A stretch of 64,000 nt of DNA from Melampsora larici-populina 98AG31 (taxonomy: Eukaryota; Basidiomycota; Pucciniomycetes; Pucciniales; Melampsoraceae), in the NCBI RefSeq assembly GCF_000204055.1, contig NW_006768845.1, positions 134,471 through 198,470 on the forward strand. Reading direction: 5' to 3'. A program made the translations under genes and the position numbers. Position 1 is the first letter of the stretch; the number at the start of each line of letters is the position of its first letter. The notes below the pieces were generated by a model. That model saw only the letters and a list, made by a program, of their open reading frames with translations, was not told where the DNA came from and ran no database searches. Shown here in pieces: positions 1-11,188 of the stretch.

Positions 1-960
1 GTCCTCTTTAGATATACATTACTGCAATTGAAGATTTTCACTTACCTCAACACTTTCTTGGCTTAGCAAGGTACCGGAACGGACCTGGTTCGACCCAAAT
101 AAGTTATTCAATGGGTGTTCTATTCCGATTGAGTCATGGCCTCGGCTGATGGAGGTACTCGTGAGCTAGTGTGAAGTGGGAAATTTAAATGTTAAAAGAT
201 ATGTTTTAACATGTGAAATCAGAGATAGATGAACAAAATAAGAAAACTTACTGTGGATGATTGACGTGTGACTGTCTTTGATCGGCCACGAGCTGGTTCA
301 CGTATCAATTCGTCGCCTGGTAAGGAGGCTGATCTTTCTCGGCGTCGGTGGACGTGCGCGTCTCTGACGTCCCTGATCGATCTGAATGAATTCCAGTCTT
401 CAAGAGCTCGTCGAGAGTCCGAACTGGGGGTGATCATACCGGGAGCTTTTTTGGCTGGTGTGATGATTCGAGATGATCTTCGAGTTGGAACTGAAGCAGT
501 TGGAGGAGCCGATGTATCATCGGTTTCGTATCCAGAGGCCAGGAAGGAATCTACAGTGGTTTGCTTGGTCAACATATTAGTCTATTTATGAGAATAAACG
601 AAAAAAATCGAAATGTAAAATTGATCAGTGATGGTTGAATGTAAAGTTAAGAGAACAAATGTGATGGTGAACCACTAGTTTGGACTGTAGTTGATCGTGA
701 TCAATGCTTACCTTTATAACCCAAAACGAGGACTCGTTTTGCAAGAAGAACCATATGATAGCCTTTTTCCATAACAACAGCCACTTGATTTCATTTGGTG
801 AGGTTTGGAGGTCTGAGCGTTGAAAGAAACATGGCACTAATGAAGTCGTGTTGATTGATCTGGAAAGGGCGGCCATCGATTGAGATCTATTGAGATGAAT
901 TGGTGGTGTGGTGGCAGATAGCGTGGGGTGTGTTGAGTTAACTGAATGGTGGCTGTCCAC
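1..960 (-). CDS. Unrecognised basic, Ser/Arg-rich protein, partial gene
   Basis: I do not recognise this gene. Three exons join in phase 0 on the minus strand: about 960-712 (donor GTAAGC), 581-252 (donor GTAAGT) and 165-46 (donor GTAAGT). The reading frame then continues past the left edge of the window. The first exon stays open into the assembly gap, so the true start is unknown; the first internal ATG is at 876. The middle exon encodes a low-complexity Ser/Thr/Arg-rich stretch with basic patches such as RRSSR and HRRRERS, of the kind seen in disordered regulatory regions. The first exon has a Trp-rich hydrophobic patch (WLLLWKKAIIWFF). If the acceptor before 581 is wrong, the gene may instead start at the ATG at 575. 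The concordance of three splice phases is the main argument that it is real. Confidence 0.5.
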
Positions 961-982
961 CCGGCCCCAGTAGCCGGGTGCG

Positions 983-1082
983 NNNNNNNNNNNNNNNNNN
1001 NNNNNNNNNNNNNNNNNNNNNNNNNNNNNNNNNNNNNNNNNNNNNNNNNNNNNNNNNNNNNNNNNNNNNNNNNNNNNNNNNN
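983..1082. other. Assembly gap of 100 N
   Basis: Exactly 100 N, the usual placeholder for a gap of unknown size. The flanks are unusually GC-rich for this window. The left flank ends in a hairpin with CACCCGG and CCGGGTG arms around a 9-nt loop (959-981), and the right flank (1083-1200) is also strongly GC-rich. CACCCGG also occurs in the hAT terminal repeat at 8.4 kb, so a repeat probably caused the gap. Confidence 0.95.
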
Positions 1083-2640
1083 CCGGAATTCATGCGAAAG
1101 ACGCTGCGCCCGGGTTTCCGGCTACGCGGGCAGTTGAGCGGGTGCGCCGAGCGCAGCGTACCGCCGCGCTGCGCGCTTTTGGTTACGCTGCGAGCCAGGC
1201 TTGATCCAATGCTTTAAAAAAGTAAGCAAAGTGACTTGAGGATTCATTTTGGCGGGAAATGGAGCCGCTTATAAGTGTTTTCGAAAAACACTGCAATCCG
1301 TAAAAGGAAATACAACATATAATGTTTACAACGTGAGGATTCAGCTTTGAGAATCCGAGTTTGGAAAAGATATGAGTGGAGGGATTTAAACATCAATCCC
1401 TAATTAGGAAACAAGTAACAAAAAGTGAAAGAGAAATGGAAAAGGAAAACAAAAGGAACGGAGTTCCAGAATTACAACAGCAGCGGTTTCAAAGAGCACA
1501 TATGAAAAGCAGACTACAGGAATCAATTGTAGAAAGACTACTGGGTGCGCTTCGATTGTTCATCAAAATGGTGAAAAGATTATGAAAAGCAGACTACAGG
1601 AGTCGATTGTAGAAAGACTACTGGGTGCGCTTCGATTGTTCATCAAAATGGTGAATAGATAAAGAACAAACAAAGTGAAATGTGTATATGAAGAAGATTA
1701 ATTTGAAAAGGCAAGACCTCCAAAGAAGGTAGAAAAGAAAGTTAAGATAGAATAGAACCACAACAAAAATTTGAAAAGGAAAATCTGAAAAGCAGGAAAA
1801 AAGACACAAAGCATTTTTAACCGGAGCAGGGTTGTACCAAACTCATGCGAGTCTGTTCTACGTTTTTATATATTAGATAGACCAGGTTGTTATCAGTCAA
1901 CGCCGTCGCCCTCCGCACTGCCCTTTGAGCCGTATAGGTCTTAAATGCGGCTACATGTACCGAGCTTAAATTGTTCAGTGGCTTGAAATGATCACAAAAT
2001 AGAAAGTCAAGCGACTCCTTCATCAAGAGCTTTTCTTTGTCTTCTTTCTAATTTTTGTTTCACGCTTCAAATCTGCAGATCTTCAAGTAAAATAGCAAAT
2101 ACAAAAATGATGTCAGATATCGTCAGCAAGCATACAAGTTTCCAACTATACTCCTGCACTTTCTCTTTGTCAAGGTCTTCCATCCTCTTGTCACGTAAAT
2201 TAACCAATCGACTCCTCAAATTCAGCCATTCAGCCATTCAGCCATTTGTTTTGACCATAATGAAACATTAGATAAGCAATCACTCGACCAATTTAAAATA
2301 TACTAAACATACAAAATATCAAAACCCAAGATACAAAAATCTCGGTGATCATCCAAAAACAAAACAACCTTCACAACAAATGGAACATCACAAAAAAATA
2401 AAAAAACAAGTGCTACTACGAGGTAACATGTTTCATATAGATATAAGTATTTAGCAATTGGAAGTTATACATGCACATATATATAAAAAAGAAGTTCGAA
2501 AAGATACTTATACACCTATCAATATATATCAGGTGAAAAAACGAAAATCATAACAAAAAAGATAAAAAAATGGATACAACCAAATAAGATATAATTCAAA
2601 CCACACCTCAGACCCCAATCAGATCAACGATTTTTATGGA
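1083..2640. other. Intergenic, no gene seen
   Basis: After a GC-rich patch to about 1200 the sequence becomes AT-rich with only short, unconvincing open frames on both strands. It contains the 80-bp tandem duplication listed separately. From about 2280 it is very A-rich, consistent with 3' flanking DNA of the von Willebrand gene that ends at 2676. Confidence 0.6.
1501..1660. repeat. 80-bp tandem duplication
   Basis: Two head-to-tail copies of 80 bp (1501-1580 and 1581-1660) differ at only a few positions, for example aatcaattg versus agtcgattg. The period of 80 is not a multiple of three and no gene covers it. Confidence 0.9.
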
Positions 2641-2675
2641 AAAGAATTCCGAAGCGGAATCAATGGAGATGATGA

Positions 2676-4217
2676 TCAATCCCATCGATCGATGGTCTAA
2701 GAATCCAACAAAAATACGAAAAAGAAGATGATCTCAATATTATCCAATAATTCTTTTTTTTTCACAAAACTCATCCTCTATCGATCCTCTAATCAAAATC
2801 GAAATAGATAGACGTACACGAGAGATCAAGATCAGATCTCTCGACTTTGGTTCCTTCTTTATGGTATTTTTGTTTTCCAGAAGGAAAAAAAGAAGTAGAA
2901 AGGTGTTAGACTTACTTTGTTGATTCCACCAAGGACAGCTTTCATGATGAAATCAGCTGTCAAACGACCTTTATATGGTGTTGTATCCTGTAAAAGTTAA
3001 CAAACATCAGTATATGAATATAGTGAATGAGTATGGTTAAAGAAACAAATGAATAAAAGCTTACGACAATATCTCTCTTAACCCCATAAGTATTCTTCAA
3101 CTCATCATCCAACTCTTTCAATGCCTTAGTAGCAGCGCTACATTAAAAATTCCATACTTAATATCTATATCTGATTTGCAATAAGTCAAAAAAAACGCAA
3201 AAATGCTTACCGATCTTTCCCGATCTGAATGAATTGAACTCCTACTTGAGTAAGAGGAAATCTTCCCATATCGAGTCTTTCAGCAAATCCCGCAAGAGCA
3301 TAAGCCAATGTATCCGGATCATCTGCTTCACCATCGGTGATGACAATTAGATTCACAGGTTTAAGAGGTGGCATATTTTGTGCTTTGTTAGCCTCTAATC
3401 TATTCATACTATTTAACACGAAAGATCGGTTAATTAGATAGGCTTTATGTTCACTTTAGACTTGAATTTGACAAACTTACTAGAGACCTAAAAGTTCTTC
3501 TACCCTAACATCTGTTGGAGTACTCGTACCAACTGGTCTTACTCGTTGAAACAATTCATTAATAGATTGAGCAGAACGAGCGTTGAGTAGGTATTCAGAA
3601 GAACTAGAAAGTGTTCAAATCAGTTTTGTCATTCAATATACTTTGACAAAAAAAGTGAAAGTCATGAATCAAAAATGAGAATATTTTCTACTCACCTCAT
3701 GAAATAAACTTCAATCCCATCTGTTACATTGGAGTTGTAGGTTGGTCGAATGAAAAATTTCAACAATCAAAAACATCAGTTTGAATTTACACATCTAAAT
3801 TCCAGAAACCAACAATCAAGATTTGTAAGCCAACAAACCTGAATCATACTTCACCAAAGTCTCAGCAAGTCCACTAACAGCACCAGCAGCTTCTTTCCAT
3901 AAATCACCCATAGCCATAGAAGCACTATCATCGATCAAAAGGATAGTATCAAATCTACCTAAAGTGGTCAATGGATCCTCTCTACCATTTCCATTTCCTT
4001 GATATTGATTAGTTTGAGCTGATTGATTATTCATGGCGTTATTGAGCATAGCAGCTGCTCCTAATCCAACCATCAAACCACCCAAGCCCCTATCGGTTGA
4101 GCTTTGTCGATTTGGTTGATGTGATATACTATGACGAGAGGAAAGTGAATTGGTTCGATCAAATCCATGATTTGAATACGAATTCGAGTTCGTATAAGCC
4201 GGTGGTGGTGTGGCCAT
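2676..4217 (-). CDS. von Willebrand factor A-domain protein, copy 1
   Basis: Seven exons give a 296-residue protein: 4217-3839, 3720-3696, 3603-3481, 3408-3211, 3137-3065, 2987-2916 and 2696-2676. All junctions keep phase. The N-terminus is Asn/Gln/Ser-rich and disordered. The A domain begins near residue 103 with the metal-binding motif DDSAS (DxSxS) and has a later ITDGEADD segment expected for the MIDAS. This fold binds protein ligands through a divalent metal; the partner cannot be told from sequence. There is no signal peptide, so it is probably intracellular. The start is the ATG at 4217 (MATPPP). A last exon of only 21 nt is supported by the matching C-terminus of the paralogue at 14.9-16.3 kb, which also ends in a short N-x-IDR tail. 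Confidence 0.85.
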
Positions 4218-4277
4218 TTTAGAAATGTATGTTTCGATTGAGATAAGCTTTAGTTTTCGGTTTAACTTGATGAACAA

Positions 4278-5345
4278 GCGTTGAAGAGTTGCTTTAGATT
4301 TGATTAAATGTCTTGATAACTTAAGCGATTAACTGAAAATTGTTCAGATTCAAATCAGGAGTTGGTCAACTGGATCTGAAAAGCTGGATGTATGCACGAT
4401 GAAAAATGCAGTGGCGGTGCAGTTTTTGATTTTGTGTTTATGCAAACTGTATTACGTGTCATCCTTTCAAATAAACTGCCAAATTCAGAATCAATCGAGC
4501 AACCCACGCTGTATCAAACCTATACAGCTTCCGATACGCCGCAGCCATACATTGTTCGTGTCAGCCGATCGACGAGCCCGCATGGTGCATCTCAGCGTAC
4601 GAGCTCGCACCGGCGGCTACGCACTTCGTACCCAGTGACAAAAGCCCCCCGTGCAAAAGGTGCAAGACATGAGGAATCCAAAGTCCAACACTCAGCGTAT
4701 CTCAATTTGGATTTCAAGAGCCTTCAATCATAACAAGATACGCTCAATGGACAGGCCTCGTCGTGTCAGATGTTCATTCCAGGCGTCGTCAGGCAAAATT
4801 TATTATCTACACGGCTATCATTTTCAGCAAAAGACTTCATGTTGTTTTCAATTCAAAGATCAATAAAAATATCTTAAAACATCACCGACCGAACAGTCAG
4901 ATGTGTACTAGTTATCAATGCGTATCGCTGGTTGGATCCATGAATTCCAAAATGTAGCTCGCAACTCAAAAGACCAGTAATTGAGTAGCCAATGTCAAAT
5001 CTTGCGTGGACTAAAACTGACATACTTCCCCCTTCAAGTTTGAGGAAGGTGATTTTCAAATTTGTAATGACCTCAACCCGAAGGTTTGCATAAAATAAAG
5101 GTCACCAGATGTGACACATTTGATTTGTTGTGATAAGCTCATGGTTCCATAAACTGAAGCCTCAATCTATAGATCTTATTAAAAAAAGTCCAACCATTAC
5201 ACTTTGCTCAAAACTAATAGACATCTATTCCCACAAACTGCAATACATTACAATGGCTCATGTTAACCCTTCTGAATCAAAATTCTTTTCTACCAAATTA
5301 CCCTCCTACTTCGTTTCTCTACCTTCATAACGAAAAGCTCCATCA
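4278..5345. other. Intergenic between divergent upstream and AlkB gene
   Basis: This stretch covers the upstream region of the von Willebrand copy 1 and the 3' side of the AlkB gene. Short open frames here have no domain, splice or composition support. A 17-bp motif shared with the upstream region of copy 2 lies at 4410-4426. Confidence 0.6.
4410..4426. promoter_or_regulatory. 17-bp upstream motif shared by the two vWA genes
   Basis: The sequence agtggcggtgcagtttt occurs here, 193 bp upstream of the copy 1 start codon, and again at 16592-16608, 306 bp upstream of the copy 2 start. Both copies have the same orientation relative to their gene. It could be a conserved regulatory site or simply what remains of a duplicated promoter. 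Confidence 0.4.
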
Positions 5346-6713
5346 TTAGAAGACTTGACGAACGTTCAAATTGATTCGACCACCATTCTTAAACCAATCA
5401 GTCCAACATACATCTTCTTCTTGTGTCTGAGATAGCCAGGAAGGCAAACTATTCTCAATGATTCTCGGAACACCATGGAAGAATCGACGACTCTCGCCTG
5501 CCATGATGAGTGCATCACCACTTTCAAGTCGAAGGGCCAATGGTGTCTCATCTCGGTTTGGTCCGATCAAGAATACGCATGCATTTCCGATAGATAAAGA
5601 TACAAGTGGGCTGTCGACTGATACTTCTGAGTGATCGACATGCGCCGTCAAAGAATCCTTATACTAAAAAACACCTCTCGGTCAATGTGTGACACATCAC
5701 TTAACCTGAGGGAAGCTTACCTGATAAAAGTTGATCACACCCGCTTCAGGTCGGTAACCATCTCGCCAACCTGGTCGAGGATCTGACATAGTTGGACAGA
5801 TCTGTTCCCAAGGTACTATTTCGTTCACAAGTCTTATACATGTTGAACTTACCAGTTGGCTCATCGGGGTGGGTTCTCTTTCAAAATGATAGGTTTTCGT
5901 AGTCCAATGATATTGCAAGCCGATGGTAACCCATCTCAACTTTCCTTTCATCCATAGATCAGAGATGTGGATTGGTTTGACCGTATCAGACGGTATTGGA
6001 TCCTCTTTAACTTTTTCATTCCGAGCTGTCAAATAGTTTTCCGCGGTGATGGGCTCAAGGTCGACCGTCGTTCGTTTGGTGGGCGGCGGAGGTCCTGCGG
6101 AAGGTGGAGGGGGTGACATGATGGCCCGCGGCTGAAGTACATATTTCTTCTTGTCCTCATCAGATCCCTCTTCAGGCTTCTGAGAGCGCCATGTCCGATA
6201 TAACTCAAATAACCCGCAAGAACTGCCTTCAGGCATAAGCCAATGTGCATCTACATTGTTGACATTCGGTGGTCGAAGACTAGTTTCAAAACAATCTAGG
6301 ATTAATTCACGTTGCTGATTCGCAGAAAGATAGCCAGGAATGTAAACTAGTCCAGGAAATCGTTCGGGAAAAGTGACAAATCGAAGAGGCTCTGTTCGAT
6401 CTTCACAAGCCTGAGATCCGGGAGGACCAGGAATGGTGAATTGTTCGATTGAAATTTCATTGATTGAATGTGTACCATCATTAAGTTCAAGTAAATTATT
6501 ATGTCCAAGAGCTTTATTATAATCGGGTTCCCATAAACGAGTCTTGTAATATTTCTCAGCTTGTCGAAATCCACCTGACTTGGTGTTGGTATCAATCTGA
6601 CGTGATTGAGTTTCGAGATGTTGCTTTCTGAGTTTGGCTAACTTTTTGCCAGAAATCTTGGGAGTCGTGGTATTGGAATTTGTTAGTAAGGTTGATTCAG
6701 GTGTGCTCAGCAT
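5346..6713 (-). CDS. AlkB-family Fe(II)/2-oxoglutarate dioxygenase (ALKBH1-like)
   Basis: Two exons (6713-5721 and 5663-5346, phase 0) encode 436 residues. The second exon carries the catalytic set of the family: HVDHSE (the H-x-D iron ligands), the distal histidine in RRFFHGV, and the 2-oxoglutarate-binding arginine in RINLNVRQV at the C-terminus. The end of exon 1 has GVINFYQ followed by YKDSL, the N-x-Y-x-x-x-x-x-L element that precedes HxD. Members demethylate alkylated bases in DNA or tRNA; ALKBH1-type proteins act on tRNA and mitochondrial or nuclear DNA, so the exact substrate is not fixed by sequence. The long N-terminus with FPGLVYIPGYLS fits the ALKBH1 group. The start is the ATG at 6713; no ATG lies further upstream in frame near it. 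A proline-rich loop interrupts the middle of the domain. Confidence 0.88.
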
Positions 6714-6719
6714 TTTCAA

Positions 6720-6884
6720 ATCTGACGTTGGTTTCGTTTTGCATTAGCATCAAGAAAATGGCATTCGGATACCGCAGGCTGAGCCTGAGATCAGACCCGA
6801 GCTAACATGGGCTAAGTCCGAGTCTGCCGGGCAGCCTTCGTCGGACCTGTGGCCTGTCCGGAATGGCCGGGGTGTATCCGGCTC
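6720..6884. other. GC-rich spacer upstream of AlkB gene
   Basis: A short GC-rich stretch, unlike the AT-rich surroundings, lies between the AlkB start and the TSD of element B. It may be a remnant of another mobile element, but I could not pair its ends. Confidence 0.4.
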
Positions 6885-6890
6885 GAAAAT

Positions 6891-8353
6891 TACGGTGGCC
6901 GTGGACGGACAAATGCGCCAAAACCTCAAAATGCAAAAAACTACGGTGGCCGTGGACGGACAAATCGGACAAAACGACAAATGTGCAAAAATCTTGATGA
7001 AACACCCCTTGAAAGCCCCGTGGAGCATATCCCGAGCTCAAGTCCGTTGCCCCGATCACCCAAATCACCCTTGAGTCTTGATCATTTTTGCTCGATCTTG
7101 CTTTTTGGTTGACCTTTCTTCTCACATCCATCTCCAAATCGTTTTTGTTCTATCAGTCCATGCCAGAGTTTGCCTCCCGATATCACCGTAAATCACTTGC
7201 TTTAGTGTCTTTTTCATAGGAATTGGACTTGTTCCACTCATGACCTACACACGTCGGATTTGAAAAGCTGTGATCGTCCATAATATATGATATATAGTCT
7301 TCCAAAGACATCATTATTTATATCATTTGTTCAGTAAATCCAACAGTGTGATTCAAGACAATGATTTGTCACAACTCAGGATTTCTACAGTAATTGCTCA
7401 AAAGATTGGTCTTTGTTTATTGTGATGGTGATACAAGAGTCTACGATGATCTAAGATTGACATTCATCTCGGCTGTGGGTCGATCTGAAAAAACAATTTG
7501 ATTTAGATCTCAGAAGCCATATGCTCAGCATAGTGAGAGGGCTGTCCGGCGCAGCGGACTTGAGCTCAGGATATGCTTCACGGGGCTTTCAGGGGGTGTT
7601 TCATTGAGATATTTGCACAATTGTTGTTTTGTCCGATTTGTCTGTCCACGGCCACCGTAAAAAACACACTTGAAATCCATCCCAAAAGCCCCGCCGATCG
7701 TATCCCGAGCCCAGTCCGTGGCGCCGGACCAAACCTCTCACTTCAACCTCTCGCTTGAACCCTCATAAGTCCTTTCGATTTTCCATCGATATCTTCTTTC
7801 AGAGCTGTTGGACGATCAATCACGTTGTATCAGTCCTTGCTGTTTTAACTTGATTATCCTCTCCCTTTTCATTTGTTTTTTTTCTACCCACTTTCTACAA
7901 CGCTTGCTCCTTTTAGTTGTTTAAGCTGTTTCTTCTCATTTGAAGATCAGCACTTGATGTTTCTCATCTACATACATACTCTACATGCCCTACACCTTAT
8001 AGTATGACCTATGCATACCATACCAATGGTGTCAAAAATCAAATCATGCCTTTATGACCAAAAAGCTAGCATGTAAGCACAAAATCACTCGGTTTATGCT
8101 TACTTCATGATTTATGCCTACATTGTGAGTACGCATCTCACCTTGCATGGAGTTCCCTGCGCCAAACTCTATGCTTACATCGAGAGTTGGCTGCACAATG
8201 ACCGAAGAAACGATGCCATCTGGAGTGATGACTGAAGACCCCGAGGCAACGGACTGGGCTCGGGATACGATCGGCGGGGCTTTTGGGATGGATTTCAAGT
8301 GTGTTTTTTGCATTTTGAGGTTTTGGCGCATTTGTCCGTCCACGGCCACCGTA
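6891..8353. mobile_element. Non-autonomous DNA element B, TACGGTGG ends, 6-bp TSD
   Basis: The left end TACGGTGGCCGTGGACGG at 6891 is mirrored by the inverted copy ending at 8353, and the target duplication gaaaat flanks both sides (6885-6890 and 8354-8359). The TIR is at least 110 bp once the inserted element A (6942-7659) is removed: the left arm continues at 7666 with the complement of the right arm (about 8235-8310). Without A and its TSD the element is about 739 bp. I see no transposase gene inside. The open frames here are translations of the repeats. Confidence 0.88.
6942..7659. mobile_element. Non-autonomous DNA element A nested in B
   Basis: This 718-bp element has TIRs of about 120 bp (6942-7060 and the inverted copy at 7540-7659), starting TACGGTGG like element B. 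The 6-bp TSD aaaaac is exact at 6936-6941 and 7660-7665. It sits inside the left TIR of element B: the B sequence reads atgcaaaaaac on the left and resumes with aaaaacacact on the right, as the intact right arm of B predicts. No coding sequence is seen. Confidence 0.9.
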
Positions 8354-8394
8354 GAAAATAGCTGGCGGTAAGATCAAATGAGCTTCAATGAAAC

Positions 8395-11180
8395 TAAGAC
8401 CTGCACCCGGCCCGCAATTCGGCGGGCGGCCCGGCCCGAAAGGCTCAAAAAAGAGGTGAGGCCCGTAAGCGCTTCACGCGCCAGCCCGCCGGGCTAGCCC
8501 GGCTTAGAAAGGTCACAAATGAGGCTCAGTTCTTTTTTTTAGCACAATTCTTGTATTTTTCAAGGCTGGGAGAGAAGAAAACACAATAAAACAAAAGAAA
8601 AACATTTTTTAAGCTAGTTTTTAAAGTGTTTTGTTTGTAAAAAATGTAACAAAATATTTCAATTGGTTTGTTTAGGTAGTTTTGATGATTGAGTTAAATA
8701 AGAAAATCTTGTCCCAGCTTTTGAGGCAGATTGATGCCTCAAAATTCAATTCATCAATGGTGGCCCGTTCATCAGTCCACACTCTCCCGCCATCAGAAAA
8801 AGACCGTTCGGACGGTGTACTAGTAACAGGAATAGACAAGTAAGCCGAAGCCATCTTCGCCAAGATTGGAAATTTGGATGCGTGAAGAGCCCAATACTCC
8901 AAAGGTACAACACTACCGTCTGCACGTCCAGTAGATAAATACATTTCTACTTCTTCTTCGACTGTGAGATTTTTTTTACGTGAGATGAAGCAACGTGGAC
9001 CATCTTCATCAGGTTCTGGTTCAGGATCAACGGAAGGCTCGACCTCTTCTCCCTGAAACTTTGCAGCCTCCTTGATAAATTTCGAGCGCAATTCTTGTCG
9101 GTCGTACAGACCAGCCATCTCGATTGTTGCTGTTGACAATTCAAGAAGTTTGCTTCGAGGATCGAGAATGTTGGCAAACAGATAAATAGCTTTCTTGAGC
9201 GCGGCTTGATGGTATTCCTGGAGCTTGATCCTCATAGGACCAATTGCAGCTCGAAGAGGTTCATTCGCGTTGCCTTGCCAGGCCTGTAGAAGGAATATAA
9301 TGCTTTGTAAGCAATGTGTAAAAATGAATACAATAACTTTGAGAACAAACCTTGTCCAACTTTTCCAAGATCCATTGATAAACTGGTGCGGCTTCGGCAG
9401 TTGTTGGGTATTGGGAACCGGATAGTAAATTAGTTGCTGAGTTGAGTGGTGCAAGAAAGGCAATGAGATGGGCAACCAAATCCCATTCGCCTTCAGTAAG
9501 AGCAAACTTGGCATATTCTTGATCGTTCTTGGTGCGATAATCAATGGCAGCCTTAAGTTGATAAGATCGCTCGTGAGCTAAGAAATCGGAGTTCCAACGT
9601 GTGTCTACCCGTCGAATAAGTCGAACATGATCCTTTTCTGGGAGCATTCCTTTAACAAGCAGTGAAAAAGATTCCACTCGTTGTGGTGAAGCTTCAACAT
9701 AATTAGTAAAACCAATGAGACGAGATAAAGCACTAGAGATTCGATCTGTGTCTTGATGTAGCCAAGCAGCAAGTGCAGGTGGGATTGAGGGGGTTTTGTC
9801 GCCTAATTTCTCTGAGAAAATATGAAGGCCGGCTTTAGCGACGAGATTAATGACGTGCGCCATACATCCAAGGAGGTTTTGGTCAGCCTTGAATTGAGGA
9901 ACTGCCGCTTTGAGATGTCTTCCCATGGCAGTGTTGACAGACGCGTTATCGGCAGTGAGACAAAAAAGCTTATTGACTAGATCGTAAGTTTTCAAAGTAT
10001 CGAGCAAGTGTTCGGATAGATTCTCCCCAGTATGTGGGCCTTCAATCAACTTCATCACAACTATTGCTTCACATAACTTAAAGTCCTTTGAAACCCAGTG
10101 GGCAGTGACTCCTAAAATCGATTTGTTATGCTGACTCCAGCCATCACAAGTGAAATTGATGTAAGGAATGTCCTTGAGGCGGTGAGTAAGTAATCGTCGG
10201 CCTTTCATAAACTGAGCCTCGAGTGTATCGGTCAAGGTAGTATGTCCAAAAAAGTACGGGCGAATATTCGGATTGACTAGCAAGAAGGCATTCCGTAACT
10301 CCTCAGATTCGACTAGCAAAAATGGCAGTTCCTCATTGACGATGAGGCGTAAGATAGCGGAGCGGAAGGTTGAATTTGACAGCTTATCCGCCTTATATGA
10401 AGTAGGAGGAACATTCGATGAGATGGGAAAAATAGAAGACATTGAGTAATTTGAGACTTACAGGAGTAATTCGGCCTGATGTAAGGTATTTCTGCATGTT
10501 GACTGTGCCTTCTTCGATGTGTGAATCTTTGTCAAGGCCGTGCTTGAGCAGGTGTCGACTCATAGATTTTGTACTGTGAGATTGATCAACTTTATAGTTG
10601 CTGCCACACTCCTTACCAGGCTCTTCTTTGTAAGTGCAAACTGTCCTATACTCGACTTCCTTGCTGAGTGGGTTGACCACAGATTGTTTCTTGAAGTATC
10701 TCCACACCCACGACGTTTTGGTGCCAGTTCTACTGTTAATTCGACTAGTTAGGTTTGACCGATCGGAGCTGGTTGACTTTATGTTGACACTGATAGGGGA
10801 ATGAGGGGTATTGGATTCTGCGTCTGATAAAACAATGGTTGTTTGTGAGTTTGAATTGCTTTCTTTTGTATTCGATACACGAGGCTGCTTGGTTTTCGAG
10901 GAGGAAGGGCTGCTGTTTGAACCTCTCTTCTTGGTTGTGCCCATCGGAACGAACTTTATTATGATATAAAGTAGCTGTGAATGAGACAATAGAGTGGTGA
11001 TTTTCTGCGTTCTGTTGAGATTTTTTTCTTGATTTTTTTTTTTGATTTTTTAGTTGTTTATTTTTATTTTTAATTTTTTTTGGTGAAAAATACTGGGCTG
11101 CCCGTGGCCCGCCCAAGCTTCCCGCGGGCGAACTGCGGGCCTGGAAAAGCCCGGCCGGGCCAGGCCGGGTGCAGGTCTTA
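8395..11180 (-). mobile_element. hAT transposon, apparently autonomous
   Basis: The element spans 2786 bp, bounded by the inverted repeat TAAGACCTGCACCCGGCC at 8395 and its complement ending at 11180. The 8-bp TSD aatgaaac is exact at 8387-8394 and 11181-11188, the length expected for hAT insertion. Subterminal DNA is rich in GGGC/CCCGG clusters. It holds one three-exon transposase gene with no stop or frameshift, so the copy may still be active. It starts 36 bp to the right of the TSD of element B. Confidence 0.93.
8672..10944 (-). CDS. hAT-family transposase with BED zinc finger
   Basis: Three exons (10944-10462, 10391-9351, 9283-8672), all in phase 0, encode 711 residues. The N-terminus is Ser/Lys-rich. 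A BED-type finger follows at roughly residues 80-140, with the aromatic SWVWRYF start, two cysteines and a closing HLLKH pair. The RNase H-like core has CDGWS (first catalytic Asp region), LTADNAS (second Asp) and CMAHVINL. The C-terminal hAT dimerisation region is recognisable near residues 630-690 (EYWALHASKFPIL, TPSERSFSDGG). These are all hallmarks of a cut-and-paste hAT enzyme that binds the TIRs through the BED finger. The start ATG at 10944 (MGTTKKRG) was chosen because the finger lies downstream of it. No disabling mutation is visible. Confidence 0.92.
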
Positions 11181-11188
11181 AATGAAAC

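Noticed and set aside
268..591. Open frame of 107 codons on the plus strand
   Set aside because: It mirrors the minus-strand exon, which has matching splice donors and acceptors; the plus frame has none.
4392..4733. Overlapping plus-strand frames upstream of the first von Willebrand gene
   Set aside because: No domain, no splice support and poor composition; this is the gene's own upstream region.
8044..8377. Open frames over the right end of element B
   Set aside because: They are translations of the terminal inverted repeat and recur wherever the repeat occurs.
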